Below, piece after piece: positions 28,249 through 36,946 of a stretch of DNA of 64,000 bases (position 1 is its first letter; each line of letters begins with the position of its first letter). This stretch comes from Hugenholtzia roseola DSM 9546. GTDB lineage: Bacteria > Bacteroidota > Bacteroidia > Cytophagales > Bernardetiaceae. Under the pieces are notes generated by a model. It ran no database searches. It had not been told where the DNA came from and saw nothing but the letters and a program-made list of their open reading frames with translations. The DNA is taken from positions 45,197 through 109,196 of the forward strand of contig NZ_KE383885.1 in assembly GCF_000422585.1 (NCBI RefSeq), read 5' to 3'. A program made the position numbers and the translations under genes.

Positions 28249-28581
28249 ATGAACGGATTAGATATGATGAAAATGCTCGGAAAGGTGAAAGAATTTCAGA
28301 GTAAATTACAAGAAGCGCAAAATGCCTTAGGTAGTATTACGGCAGAGGGCGAATCGGGAGCAGGCATGGTAAAAGCCGTTGTCAATGGCAAAAAGCAGTT
28401 GGTAAGTTTGGAAATAGACCCCGACCTTTGCAAACCCGAAGACCGTCAGATGTTAGCCGACCTTATCGTAGCAGCGACCAACAAAGCCTTAGAAGAAGCC
28501 GAGGAGAAAAGCAAAGCCTTTTTGCAAAATTCTACTTCGGGCTTATTACCCAACATGGACTTGGGACAGTTTGGTATGTAA
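28249..28581 (+). CDS. ybaB: YbaB/EbfC nucleoid-associated protein
   Basis: 110 residues. DMMKMLGKVKEFQSKLQEAQ, then GMVKAVVNGKKQLVSLEIDP and LADLIVAATNKALEEAEEKS are hallmark segments of the YbaB/EbfC DNA-binding family, which binds DNA as a dimer. It is not next to dnaX or recR as in proteobacteria; here it precedes the ackA-pduL fusion by 66 bases. Confidence 0.94.
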   Translation: MNGLDMMKMLGKVKEFQSKLQEAQNALGSITAEGESGAGMVKAVVNGKKQLVSLEIDPDLCKPEDRQMLADLIVAATNKALEEAEEKSKAFLQNSTSGLLPNMDLGQFGM

Positions 28582-28647
28582 AGCTGATGTTGTGTCCTAT
28601 CGCTTTTTATTTTTCCTACCTTTTAGCCGCTATTGAACAATTCTTGT

Positions 28648-30480
28648 ATGAAAATTTTGGTACTCAACTGTGGTAGCTCCTCTATCAAAGCAGACGTTTT
28701 GCAGTTTTCGAAAAAAAATACGCCCCCCACTCGTCCGCTGACTTTGCTTCTCGAAAGCCTCAATACGGCTACCCCCCAACTTTGGATAGGAGAAAAGAAG
28801 CAAACCCTCCCCAAACTACCCGATTACCATGCCGCCCTCGATGTAGTCTTAGATGCCGTTATGAAGCGCAGCAAAACACAGGATTTGATAGCGATAGGAC
28901 ACCGCGTAGCGCATGGCGACGACCACAAACAGCCCACCCTTATCGATAACGCCGTAGAACGCGACATCGAGCAAATTAGCTATTTAGCACCCCAACACAA
29001 CCCGATTCAGTTGGTAGGGATTCGCAAGGCGAAGAAAGCCTTTCCCAAACTGCCCCATATCGCCGTCTTCGATACGGCTTTCCATCATACCCTGCCGCGC
29101 CGCGCTTATAGCTACCCACTGCCGCAGCATTTGGTTGAAAAATACCACATTCGCCGCTATGGTTTTCATGGCACAAGCCACCAATACGTGGCTCGCAAAG
29201 CCGCCGATTACCTCAAAACCGACCTCCAACGCTTGCGCCTAATTAGTTGCCACTTGGGTAGCGGTTGTAGCCTAACTGCCATCGAGTGGGGGCGTTCCGT
29301 AGAAACCAGCATGGGCATGAGTCCTTTGGAAGGTGTGCCAATGATGAGCCGAAGCGGTGATATTGATGCAGGGATTTTGTTAGATTTGATGGAAAACGAA
29401 GAACTTTCCGCAGCCCAAATGCGCCACCTTTTGCACAAAGAAAGTGGGCTAAAAGGCATGACAGGCAAAGACGATTTGAGAGAAATTGAAGCCTTAGCAG
29501 CGCAGGGCGATGATGCCGCCCAACAAGCCCTCAAAGTTTTTGCGCATCGAATCTTGAAATACATAGGTGCGTATGCAGTGGTCATGGGCGGCGTAGATGC
29601 CATTATTTTTACAGGGGGAATTGGCGAAAATAGCCGTTTGGTGCGCCAACACATTGGTTCGCACTTGGCTTTTTTGGGCATGCACTTAGACGATTTTGCC
29701 AATCAGCAAGCCGCCGTTTCGCTTCAAAACCCCGTTGTGGATATTTGCGAAAGCCGCAGCCCCAACAAACTTTTAGTCATCAAGACAGATGAGCAGCTCG
29801 AAATTGCGCGTCAATGCCTACCCATTGCCTTAGAAAAACACAAGGTTAATCAAGATTTGAAAATTCCCATTGCGGTTTCGGCGCGTCATGTGCATCTAAG
29901 CCAAAAAAGCATAGATAAACTCTTTGGGAAAAATTACCAACTTCGCCCTTTTAAAGAGCTTTCACAAAAGGGAAATTTTGCCGCCCAAGAAACGCTCACC
30001 CTCATTGGCACGAAGGGCAAAATTGAAAACGTCCGTATCTTGATGCCGCCACGCAACGAAGACCAAGTAGAAATTTCGCGCACCGACGAATTTATTTTGG
30101 GCGTAGATGCCCCTGTACGTGCCTCTGGCGACCTTGCCAATACGCCCAGCCTTATTTTATTTGCCCCCCAAACAGGCAGAAGACTAAAACTCAAACAAGG
30201 CGTAATTTGCGCTTGGCGGCATATTCACATCAGCCCCGAAGAAGCAGCCCGATTTGGCGTAGAAGACAAAGACATTGTAGAAGTGCAGGTAAAAAATAAA
30301 GAACGCAGCCTAACTTTCGGAAACGTCCTTATTCGAGTTTCGCAGGGTGCAAAATTAGAAATGCACATCGATACTGACGAAGCAAACGCCGCCGAAATCA
30401 ATACAGGTGAAGTAGGCGAATTGGTGGGAGCGCGTCCTACACAGGCGCAAGCAAGTCTGAAAAGTAAGCATATCAAATAG
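28648..30480 (+). CDS. Acetate kinase fused to PduL-type phosphotransacylase
   Basis: 610 residues. Residues 1 to about 390 are an acetate/propionate kinase: KILVLNCGSSSIKADVL, IGHRVAHGD, YGFHGTSHQYVARKA, ISCHLGSGCSLTAIEWGRSV and IIFTGGIGENS. Residues about 405-590 are a PduL-family phosphate acyltransferase with the two zinc-ligand motifs VSARHVHLS and AWRHIHISPEE plus LMPPRNEDQVEISRTDEF and VDAPVRASGDL. The two catalyse consecutive steps between acyl-CoA, acyl phosphate and acyl-carboxylate with ATP formation, so a fusion makes metabolic sense. The ATG at 28648 gives the normal kinase N-terminus. Acetyl versus propionyl preference is not visible. No microcompartment shell genes are nearby. 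Confidence 0.93.
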   Translation: MKILVLNCGSSSIKADVLQFSKKNTPPTRPLTLLLESLNTATPQLWIGEKKQTLPKLPDYHAALDVVLDAVMKRSKTQDLIAIGHRVAHGDDHKQPTLIDNAVERDIEQISYLAPQHNPIQLVGIRKAKKAFPKLPHIAVFDTAFHHTLPRRAYSYPLPQHLVEKYHIRRYGFHGTSHQYVARKAADYLKTDLQRLRLISCHLGSGCSLTAIEWGRSVETSMGMSPLEGVPMMSRSGDIDAGILLDLMENEELSAAQMRHLLHKESGLKGMTGKDDLREIEALAAQGDDAAQQALKVFAHRILKYIGAYAVVMGGVDAIIFTGGIGENSRLVRQHIGSHLAFLGMHLDDFANQQAAVSLQNPVVDICESRSPNKLLVIKTDEQLEIARQCLPIALEKHKVNQDLKIPIAVSARHVHLSQKSIDKLFGKNYQLRPFKELSQKGNFAAQETLTLIGTKGKIENVRILMPPRNEDQVEISRTDEFILGVDAPVRASGDLANTPSLILFAPQTGRRLKLKQGVICAWRHIHISPEEAARFGVEDKDIVEVQVKNKERSLTFGNVLIRVSQGAKLEMHIDTDEANAAEINTGEVGELVGARPTQAQASLKSKHIK

Positions 30481-30550
30481 TAGTTTTACTTTTAGTTTAA
30501 AATGCACTATTTTATGCACAAAATTAAGGCACTTGCCCCTTCAAAGTAAG

Positions 30551-30716
30551 CAATGATGTTAAATTCTAAAAATCAAACGCAAATGTAGGGACAAAGCATT
30601 GCCTTGTCCTATGCCCCAAACCCTAAGGGTATTGAAGACCCTTAGGGTTTAAGTCCAAATTTTATTTCGTTTCTGATTTGATAAAACGAGGCTTTTCGCA
30701 GAACTTAACACTACTG
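30551..30716 (+). mobile_element. MITE-like element, complete copy C (core type 2)
   Basis: 166 bp. Ends are CAATGATGTTAAATTCT and the complement of AGAACTTAACACTACTG. Flanks are TCAAAGTAAG (30541-30550) and TCAAAGTGAG (30717-30726), a 10-bp target duplication with one mismatch. The core contains the long perfect-type hairpin AAACCCTAAGGGT...ACCCTTAGGGTTT (30618-30650), which may end transcription between two convergent genes. Confidence 0.8.
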
Positions 30717-30729
30717 TCAAAGTGAGTGC

Positions 30730-31260
30730 CTATACGATTTGTTTTTCAAGCCAAGTGATGGCTTTTTCTCTTTCCCAAAATAGTTTTGTTTGGAAACTAT
30801 AATAGAGGCGATTCCCCAGCGCGAAATCGTGTTCCAGATGGCAGATAAGAGCAGATTTTGGCAGCAGCACCGCTAAATGGCGCAAGCCTGCATCTGCAAA
30901 CATTGTCCAAGCGCGTTGCATGAGCCAATCGTGCAGCGGCGGCGGCAGTGGCTCATCGAGCAGGCTATAATCCAAAAGCAGCGTTTTGAGTGGTAATTGC
31001 CGTAGAGCGATTATCTGTTTTAAAATCAAGACCTGATAACTCTGCCATTTTTTGCTCTCCCAATAAAGTGAGCCTTGATTTTGATGATGAAAAGAAATAG
31101 GCTTTAAAAGTAAAGTAAAATGGCTATCACAATAAGTTATTTCCCCTGCCAAAGTGCTAATATTTAAAAAAATGCCTTCATAGAGGCGATGCGCCAAATG
31201 AGGATAAACCCTAAGCGGAGGAGGCGTAAAACGGTAGGAAGGGAGTGCCAAAATTGCCAT
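30730..31260 (-). CDS. Hypothetical protein, STAS-like fold suspected
   Basis: 176 residues, no signal peptide. Segments WTMFADAGLRHLAVLLPKSA and LYYSFQTKLFWEREKAITWL resemble the ends of small SpoIIAA-like Bacteroidota proteins, including the one at 14850-15278, but the N-terminal half is not recognised. It is convergent with the ackA-pduL gene and separated from it by MITE copy C. Confidence in a real gene is good; in the fold it is low. Confidence 0.6.
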   Translation of the reverse strand: MAILALPSYRFTPPPLRVYPHLAHRLYEGIFLNISTLAGEITYCDSHFTLLLKPISFHHQNQGSLYWESKKWQSYQVLILKQIIALRQLPLKTLLLDYSLLDEPLPPPLHDWLMQRAWTMFADAGLRHLAVLLPKSALICHLEHDFALGNRLYYSFQTKLFWEREKAITWLEKQIV

Positions 31261-31464
31261 CGCAGTCTGTTTTTTGTATGAAAAGGGGGAAGCGTTTTTT
31301 TCTTAAAGATATGAAAATGAGCGATTTAGTTATTTCTTTTTAGACTAAAAGCCTTCTGAAAAGCCCTAAGTGCAAAATTTTATCGATGAAAGGCGAAAAG
31401 AGTTTTGAAAACACGCCTATTTTTCCTATCTTACTTTTGCTTCGCACCAATCGGTTCGTTTTGT

Positions 31465-31472
31465 TATCTTTG
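31465..31472 (+). promoter_or_regulatory. -7 box for mnmE
   Basis: TATCTTTG matches TAnnTTTG and lies 27 bases before the ATG at 31499. A TTCG at 31441-31444 with a 20-base spacer is the best -33 candidate. Confidence 0.5.
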
Positions 31473-31498
31473 CACCCAACACTTTAAAATTTATTTTT

Positions 31499-32881
31499 AT
31501 GTCTGCATCTTTCCAACTTCACGATACCATCATTGCCGTAGCTACCCCAAACGGACGTGGGGCGATTGCGCTTTTGCGTCTGTCGGGTAAAAATGCGATT
31601 GCTTTGACCGGGAAGTTTTTTAAAAACAAAGACCTTAGCAAGCAGCCTTCACACACTTTGCACGTAGGACGTATTGTAGATGAACAAAATCAGACCCTCG
31701 ATGAGGTAGTTGTGGGGCTATATCGTGCGCCGCGCTCCTTTACAGGCGAAGAGGTAGTAGAGATTTCTTGTCATGGCTCGCCTTATATTGTTCGTGAATT
31801 GATGCAACTTTTTATCCGTCAGGGGGCAAGATTGGCGCGTGCAGGCGAATTTACCCAACGTGCTTTCCTCAATGGCAAGATGGATTTGGCGCAAGCCGAA
31901 GCCGTCGCCGACCTGATTGCCTCCGAAACGCAAACGGCACACCGCGCAGCCCTTTACCAGATGCGAGGCGGCTTTTCGAAAGAAATCGAAGCCTTAGCCG
32001 AAAAACTTCTTAACTTTGTTTCACTTATAGAATTAGAATTAGATTTTGGTGAAGAAGATGTAGAATTTGCCGATAGAAGCCATCTAAAAAATTTGGTTCT
32101 CGAAATTAGAAAGACCGTACAAAAACTTGTACAATCTTTTGCCTTAGGCAATGCCGTCAAAAATGGAATCCCTACCGTTATTGCAGGCAGACCCAATGCA
32201 GGCAAATCTACCCTGCTCAATGCCCTTTTTCAAGAAGAAAAAGCTATCGTTTCCGACATCGCAGGCACAACGCGCGATTTTATCGAGGACGAACTTATCA
32301 TCGAAGGCTTGGCATTTCGCTTTACCGATACGGCAGGCTTACGACAGACCGAAGACCAAATCGAGGCGATTGGCGTAGCGCGAACCAAAGAAAAAATCAA
32401 GATGGCTTCTCTACTTTTGTATATCTTTGATGCAAAAGAAATACGAAAACAAAAAGATTTTGAAGATGAAAAAGCCGAAGCACTTAGCTATCACGTTCCC
32501 CTTTTGATGGTAGGCAATAAAAGCGACAAGATTCAGCCCGAAATAAAAAAACTACTTGAAAATCAGGAAGATACAATTCTTATTTCGGCTCTGCATGGCG
32601 AAAATTTAGCCCTTTTACAACAAAAAATCTTAGCCAAAGTAGAAGCAGACCGATTCAAGACAGGCGACACAATGGTTACAAATTTTAGGCACTTTGAAAG
32701 TTTGAGTCTGGCAGACCGCTATTTGGAAAAAGTAGAAACTGACTTAGACAAGCACCTTTCTACCGATATGCTTGCCGCCGACCTAAGAGCCGCTCTCAAA
32801 CATTTGGGAGAAATCACAGGCGAAATCACGCCTGACGACATCTTGGGCAATATTTTTTCTAAATTTTGTATTGGAAAATAA
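31499..32881 (+). CDS. mnmE: tRNA modification GTPase MnmE
   Basis: 460 residues. It acts with MnmG to build 5-carboxymethylaminomethyl groups on wobble uridine. The N-terminal domain (DTIIAVATPNGRGAIALLRLSG, PRSFTGEEVVEISCHGSPYI), an all-helical domain, an inserted G domain (G1 GRPNAGKSTL, G2 DIAGTTRDFIED, G3 DTAGLRQTED, G4 GNKSDK) and the C-terminal FCIGK with its catalytic Cys are all intact. Full length, own promoter. Confidence 0.97.
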   Translation: MSASFQLHDTIIAVATPNGRGAIALLRLSGKNAIALTGKFFKNKDLSKQPSHTLHVGRIVDEQNQTLDEVVVGLYRAPRSFTGEEVVEISCHGSPYIVRELMQLFIRQGARLARAGEFTQRAFLNGKMDLAQAEAVADLIASETQTAHRAALYQMRGGFSKEIEALAEKLLNFVSLIELELDFGEEDVEFADRSHLKNLVLEIRKTVQKLVQSFALGNAVKNGIPTVIAGRPNAGKSTLLNALFQEEKAIVSDIAGTTRDFIEDELIIEGLAFRFTDTAGLRQTEDQIEAIGVARTKEKIKMASLLLYIFDAKEIRKQKDFEDEKAEALSYHVPLLMVGNKSDKIQPEIKKLLENQEDTILISALHGENLALLQQKILAKVEADRFKTGDTMVTNFRHFESLSLADRYLEKVETDLDKHLSTDMLAADLRAALKHLGEITGEITPDDILGNIFSKFCIGK

Positions 32882-32890
32882 AAATTATCC

Positions 32891-32946
32891 TGCAAAACTT
32901 ATTCTATAAAATTTATCTTGCAAAATTTATCCTATAAAATTTATTT
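32891..32946. repeat. 28-bp tandem repeat, two units
   Basis: TGCAAAACTTATTCTATAAA-type unit at 32891-32918 and its near copy at 32919-32946, in the 69-bp gap between the convergent mnmE and the FAD oxidoreductase gene. Confidence 0.65.
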
Positions 32947-32950
32947 AATA

Positions 32951-34087
32951 CTAATAAATTTTTCTTGTAGGAACATTGCCATGCGTGAGTTTGATAAGTT
33001 GTTTGGCTAAAAAAGGTTGATAGCGAAAAAACGAAATCAAGCCGCGTGAAAGTCTTAGGTCGCCAAAAAAGTGCTGAATGGTTCTGCCTGCCCAAAGGCG
33101 CAAGGCAAAAGTTTTGCGCCACTCCGCCTTGTAATCGCTGACCATTTGGGCGGCAGAAATCCTGCCCTGCAAGTGTGCCACCAAATGCCCTGCCGCCATG
33201 CCGCCCCCTAAAAGAGCCATCGACATGCCATTGCCACACAAAGGCGCAATCATACCTGCGGCATCACCTGCAAATAAAAGTTGGGGCTGCTCCAAATTTT
33301 TTGCCGCAAAGGAAACTTGATGAATCACTAAGGGGTGGTCGTATAAAAAAGTCGCATTTTGAAAAATATCAGCCAAAAAAGGATTTTGAGCCAAAATTTC
33401 GCGCTCCATCAGGTCTAATTTTTTATGATGCGCCAAATTTTTCTTGTGAGAAAGATAGCACAGACAGTAGCTATCATTTTCTATACGTGAAATCCCACAA
33501 TAACCGTTTTCAAAATTATGCAATGAAATGCGATTAAAAGGTTGTTTTGGATAACGAATATGATATTTAACCCCGATATAATTTGCTTTTTTCTGATACT
33601 CATTTCTATCTAAAACGGTATCTAAATTAGAACGCTTCCCAAAGGTAGCCAAAAGATAACGCGCCTCAAAATCGCCCTGCGTGGTGTGGCAAATCGCGCC
33701 TCTACTATTTTCGGTCAGACTTTTTACCTGCGTTTGGGTTAGAATTTCCGCTCCTGCTTCTTTTGCTTTGAGAGCCAAAGCACTATCTAATACATACCTG
33801 CTTAATCCAAAGCCTCCCAAAGGCAAAGAGAGCAAAAGCGGCTGCGTTTGGGGTGCAGTTAGCTCAAATTCCTCCAACGCCACAGCTCCAAGCGCAAAGG
33901 GATTCACCCCTAAATAGTTTAGAAAAGGTAGAGTTTCATTAGAAATATATTCACCACAAACTTTATGAAAAGGGTAGTTGTTTTTTTCTACTAAAAGCAC
34001 TGAAAGTTGAGCGCGTGAAAGTAGGATAGTCGCTGCCAAGCCTGCCAAGCCGCCACCTATCACAATAACGTCATATTTTTTTGTCAT
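32951..34087 (-). CDS. FAD-dependent oxidoreductase (geranylgeranyl reductase-like)
   Basis: 378 residues. It starts with a Rossmann FAD-binding motif YDVIVIGGGLAGLAATILL and ends the NTD with LVEKNNYPFHKVCGEY. The later LLFAGDAAGMIAPLCGNGMSMAL is the second FAD motif typical of the UbiH/geranylgeranyl-reductase group. In Bacteroidota, relatives occur in aryl-polyene/flexirubin loci or in lipid reduction; no such cluster is here, so the substrate is open. Monocistronic by position. Confidence 0.88.
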   Translation of the reverse strand: MTKKYDVIVIGGGLAGLAATILLSRAQLSVLLVEKNNYPFHKVCGEYISNETLPFLNYLGVNPFALGAVALEEFELTAPQTQPLLLSLPLGGFGLSRYVLDSALALKAKEAGAEILTQTQVKSLTENSRGAICHTTQGDFEARYLLATFGKRSNLDTVLDRNEYQKKANYIGVKYHIRYPKQPFNRISLHNFENGYCGISRIENDSYCLCYLSHKKNLAHHKKLDLMEREILAQNPFLADIFQNATFLYDHPLVIHQVSFAAKNLEQPQLLFAGDAAGMIAPLCGNGMSMALLGGGMAAGHLVAHLQGRISAAQMVSDYKAEWRKTFALRLWAGRTIQHFFGDLRLSRGLISFFRYQPFLAKQLIKLTHGNVPTRKIY

Positions 34088-34574
34088 ATTTTTATTAGTT
34101 TTGCACTTTTAAAGTTTTCTTATCAGATTTTCAAGAAAAATAGCCTTTCGCACCTCTGTTGTCTTTAAAAAACAAACAAGGACTGCATTTGGTTATGCCT
34201 CGCAAAAGTTAGCACAAAAAGAAAAAAACAAAGCCCAACACGCCGCTTGTGCCTACTTTTTATGCTATTTAGATATAGACCATTTATAGACAAGGGAGGC
34301 AAAAAAATGCAACTTTGTACTTTTTCTAACTTTTGCCCAATTTGCTCAAAAAGGGGTAAAACACAAAATAAGTGTTACAAAAAATCTTAAATTGTAAGGA
34401 AATAGCATTTTTGGCGGCAGAGAAAATGCTTGTAGGGACAACTTATTTTGTTTTTCTACGTAAAACTTACGTGGCTTTTGTTAGGGTGCAAAAAAGAGAA
34501 ACACCATTTTCTATCGCTACGATACCAAATTTTTCATAACTTTGCAGCATCAAAACTTATATTATATTTTAGTC
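34088..34574. other. Divergent intergenic region
   Basis: This stretch lies between the FAD oxidoreductase (minus) and the Lrp regulator (plus). It is AT-rich with no open frame of note. TAACTTTG at 34537-34544 is a TAnnTTTG match that could serve the Lrp gene. Confidence 0.5.
34537..34544 (+). promoter_or_regulatory. -7 box for the Lrp/AsnC gene
   Basis: TAACTTTG, 30 bases before the ATG at 34575. No clear TTTG is seen at the -33 position. Confidence 0.4.
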
Positions 34575-35069
34575 ATGCAGGACAAAAACGCTTCTACCCC
34601 TCACTTCAAACTCGACCAGATTGATAAAAAAATCTTATCAATCTTACAAAAAAATGCAAAAATTACAAATGCACAGCTATCCAAAGATGTCAGCCTTTCG
34701 CCTGCCCCTACTTTGGAGCGTGTCAAAAAATTAGAGGCTGCGGGCTTTATCGAAAGCTACCATGCCAAACTCAATGCCCAGAAATTGGGTATCGGCGTTA
34801 CTACGTTTATTAGCATCAAGTTAAGCAGACACAACAAAACTACTAACGATTCTTTTATCCAAAAAATAAATCAAATCGAGGAAATTGTCGAGTGCCACTA
34901 CATCACTGGTTCAAGCGACTATCTCCTCAAAGTAGTAGCGCACGATATTGAAGCGTACCAACATCTGATTATGAATAAAATTAGCGAAATTGAAGAAATT
35001 GACAACATGCAAAGCATGGTCATTCTTTCTACGCTAAAAGATACCAAAGAGCTACCGATAAACGAATAA
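34575..35069 (+). CDS. Lrp/AsnC family transcriptional regulator
   Basis: 164 residues. The N-terminal HTH (FKLDQIDKKILSILQKNAKI, LSKDVSLSPAPTLERVKKLE, GFIESYHAKL) is followed by the RAM ligand-binding domain (VECHYITGSSDYLLKVVAHD, MQSMVILSTLKDTKEL). It probably senses an amino acid. The ATG at 34575 puts the HTH at the usual place; an upstream start at 34542 falls on the -7 box. Confidence 0.93.
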   Translation: MQDKNASTPHFKLDQIDKKILSILQKNAKITNAQLSKDVSLSPAPTLERVKKLEAAGFIESYHAKLNAQKLGIGVTTFISIKLSRHNKTTNDSFIQKINQIEEIVECHYITGSSDYLLKVVAHDIEAYQHLIMNKISEIEEIDNMQSMVILSTLKDTKELPINE

Positions 35070-35115
35070 CCCAAATAGGGCGTAGCTCCCAATCGTATCC
35101 AACGTCTATTGAAAC

Positions 35116-35175
35116 GAAAAATCCTTCGCCCTTTGCCCTACAAAAGTAGCACGCATTTAAGGTGAAGGATTTTCT
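35116..35175. terminator. Bidirectional terminator
   Basis: GAAAAATCCTTC.CC pairs with GG.GAAGGATTTTC across a 30-base loop, between the convergent Lrp gene and the DEAD-box helicase gene. Confidence 0.65.
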
Positions 35176-35204
35176 GTATGATATTAAACCTTTCTAACTT
35201 ATTT

Positions 35205-36548
35205 TTAGTTTGTTTTTCTAAACTTACTTTTTGTATCTTTTGCGCCCTTATTTTTAATGCTTTTTGCATTCTTAGGCTTTGTTTTTTTAGCAACAGGCGC
35301 AGGTCTTCTCTTTTTTCTATGAAAAGCACCCTGATAGGTAGGGTCTTCGCGCTGTTTGATGTAATCGAGTTGCCTCAAAATTTCCTGCTGCTCTTCGTAA
35401 GGCGTGGGTTCGATAACCACCTGTTCGGGCAGCGGCAAGGTAGGAATGTTCTTTTTGATGAGTTTTTCTATTTTCCGCACATGATACTGCTCTACGGGGT
35501 GTACAAAAGTGAGTGCCTCGCCTTCTTTTTCGGCGCGTCCTGTTCTGCCAATTCTATGCACATAATCTTCGTATTGTATCGGCACTTCAAAGTTGATAAC
35601 GTGCGACACCTCGCTAATATCAATGCCACGCGCTGCCACGTCGGTAGCAACTAAGATGCGCAAATCGCCCTTTTGAAACTCCTCAAAAGCATTAGTACGC
35701 GCATTTTGGTCTTTGTTGCTATGGATAACTTTTACGTTGGGGTCTATTTTGCGGTGGATAAATTTGAGGATATTATTGGCAGATTCTTTGGTTTTGGTAA
35801 ATATAATTACCTTTTTAAACTGTTCTTTGTCTTGCAAGAGTGCGTCCAGCAAGTTGATTTTTGTCTTAAAGTTGGGCGTTTCGTAGATGCCTTGTTTAAT
35901 CGTTTGGGCGGTGGTGGCAGGTGGCGTGATTTCTACTCTTTCGGGAAATTCTAAAAACTCCTGTGTTAGTGCCGTCACTTTTTCGGGCATGGTGGCGGAA
36001 AAGAGCGCGTTTTGGCGTTTTTTAGAAGGCACAACTTCCAATAGGCTTCGGATTTGTGGCAAAAAGCCCATGTCCATCATTCTATCGGCTTCGTCGATGA
36101 CCATAGTTTGAATAAGTTTGAAGCTAATCGCATTTTCTTTGTAGAGGTCTAAAAGCCTACCTGTTGTCGCAACGGCAATATCTACCCCTGCGGCGACGGC
36201 TTCGCGTTGGGCTTTCATGCCCACACCGCCGTAAAGTGGCACAATTCTAAGGTCGGTATAACGGCTCAATTCTTGGGCATTTTCTGCAATTTGCATCACC
36301 AGCTCGCGCGTAGGAGCTAAAATCAAGGCACGCGGTAGGCTGCCTTGCGCATATTTGACCTTCATCAGAAGGGGCAGCAGATAAGCCGCCGTCTTTCCCG
36401 TACCCGTCTGTGCGACTCCGATAAGGTCGTGTCCTGCCAAAAGCAGCGGAATCGCCTTGATTTGAATAGGCGTAGGCGTTTGATAGCCTTTTTCGGCAAG
36501 GGCATCTAAAAGTTGGCGATTGAGTTTGAAATCCTGAAAGGTCGTCAT
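35205..36548 (-). CDS. DEAD-box RNA helicase, RhlE-like
   Basis: 447 residues. Q motif FKLNRQLLDALAEKGYQTPTPIQ, motif I AQTGTGKTAAYLLP, Ia PTRELVMQ, II VIDEADRMMDMGF, III SAT, then VIIFTKTKESAN, ATDVAARGIDI and HRIGRTGRAEKEG. A Lys/Arg-rich tail (about 400-447) is typical of RhlE-type helicases that act in ribosome assembly. The ATG at 36548 is chosen because the ORF start at 36596 lies upstream of the promoter box at 36574. Confidence 0.93.
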   Translation of the reverse strand: MTTFQDFKLNRQLLDALAEKGYQTPTPIQIKAIPLLLAGHDLIGVAQTGTGKTAAYLLPLLMKVKYAQGSLPRALILAPTRELVMQIAENAQELSRYTDLRIVPLYGGVGMKAQREAVAAGVDIAVATTGRLLDLYKENAISFKLIQTMVIDEADRMMDMGFLPQIRSLLEVVPSKKRQNALFSATMPEKVTALTQEFLEFPERVEITPPATTAQTIKQGIYETPNFKTKINLLDALLQDKEQFKKVIIFTKTKESANNILKFIHRKIDPNVKVIHSNKDQNARTNAFEEFQKGDLRILVATDVAARGIDISEVSHVINFEVPIQYEDYVHRIGRTGRAEKEGEALTFVHPVEQYHVRKIEKLIKKNIPTLPLPEQVVIEPTPYEEQQEILRQLDYIKQREDPTYQGAFHRKKRRPAPVAKKTKPKNAKSIKNKGAKDTKSKFRKTN

Positions 36549-36573
36549 GGGCGAAATAAGTTGCAGATGGCTG

Positions 36574-36581
36574 CAAAGATA
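36574..36581 (-). promoter_or_regulatory. -7 box of the helicase gene
   Basis: CAAAGATA on the plus strand reads TATCTTTG on the minus strand. It is 26 bases before the ATG at 36548. The -33 element is weak. Confidence 0.5.
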
Positions 36582-36627
36582 CGGCTTTTGTGCCATTCTG
36601 AAAAATTGACCGCAAGCCTTTGGTTTG

Positions 36628-36800
36628 TTTAGAATTTTGAAGAATTAGGTGCAAATATAGAAACAAGACATTTGACTTGCCCTATGCCCCAAACCCTAAG
36701 GGTCTTGAAGACCCTTAGGGTTTAAGTCCAAATTTCATTTCGTGTCAAATTTAAAAAAACTGTAATAAAACAAGGCTTTTTACAGAACTTAACATTACTG
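36628..36800 (+). mobile_element. MITE-like element, copy D (core type 2, left end decayed)
   Basis: The right terminal repeat AGAACTTAACATTACTG is intact and followed by CACCCTGCCC. The core has the GCCCCAAACCCTAAGGGT hairpin (36692-36724). The left end is degenerate (TAGAATTTTGAAGAATTAGG). It lies between the helicase promoter and the clpP terminator. Confidence 0.7.
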
Positions 36801-36925
36801 CACCCTGCCCTCCCCCATAGGGAGGATTAAAAAACCAAACTAATTTTAAAGATTTTGTATCATAGTTCAAAGATATTTTATGATAAAAAAACCTCGCCAT
36901 AATGAGGGCGAGGTTTTGGGGGTGC
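36801..36925 (+). repeat. Dispersed repeat X, right half (second copy)
   Basis: CACCCTGCCCTCCCCCATAG through ATATTTTATGATAAAAAA matches 27260-27350. As at 27260, it directly abuts the right end of a MITE copy. Confidence 0.7.
36888..36917 (-). terminator. Terminator downstream of clpP
   Basis: AAAACCTCGCC/GGCGAGGTTTT hairpin 30 bases past the clpP stop, contributed by the end of dispersed repeat X. Confidence 0.7.
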
Positions 36926-36946
36926 ATTTTGAGTAGGAAAACAAAA

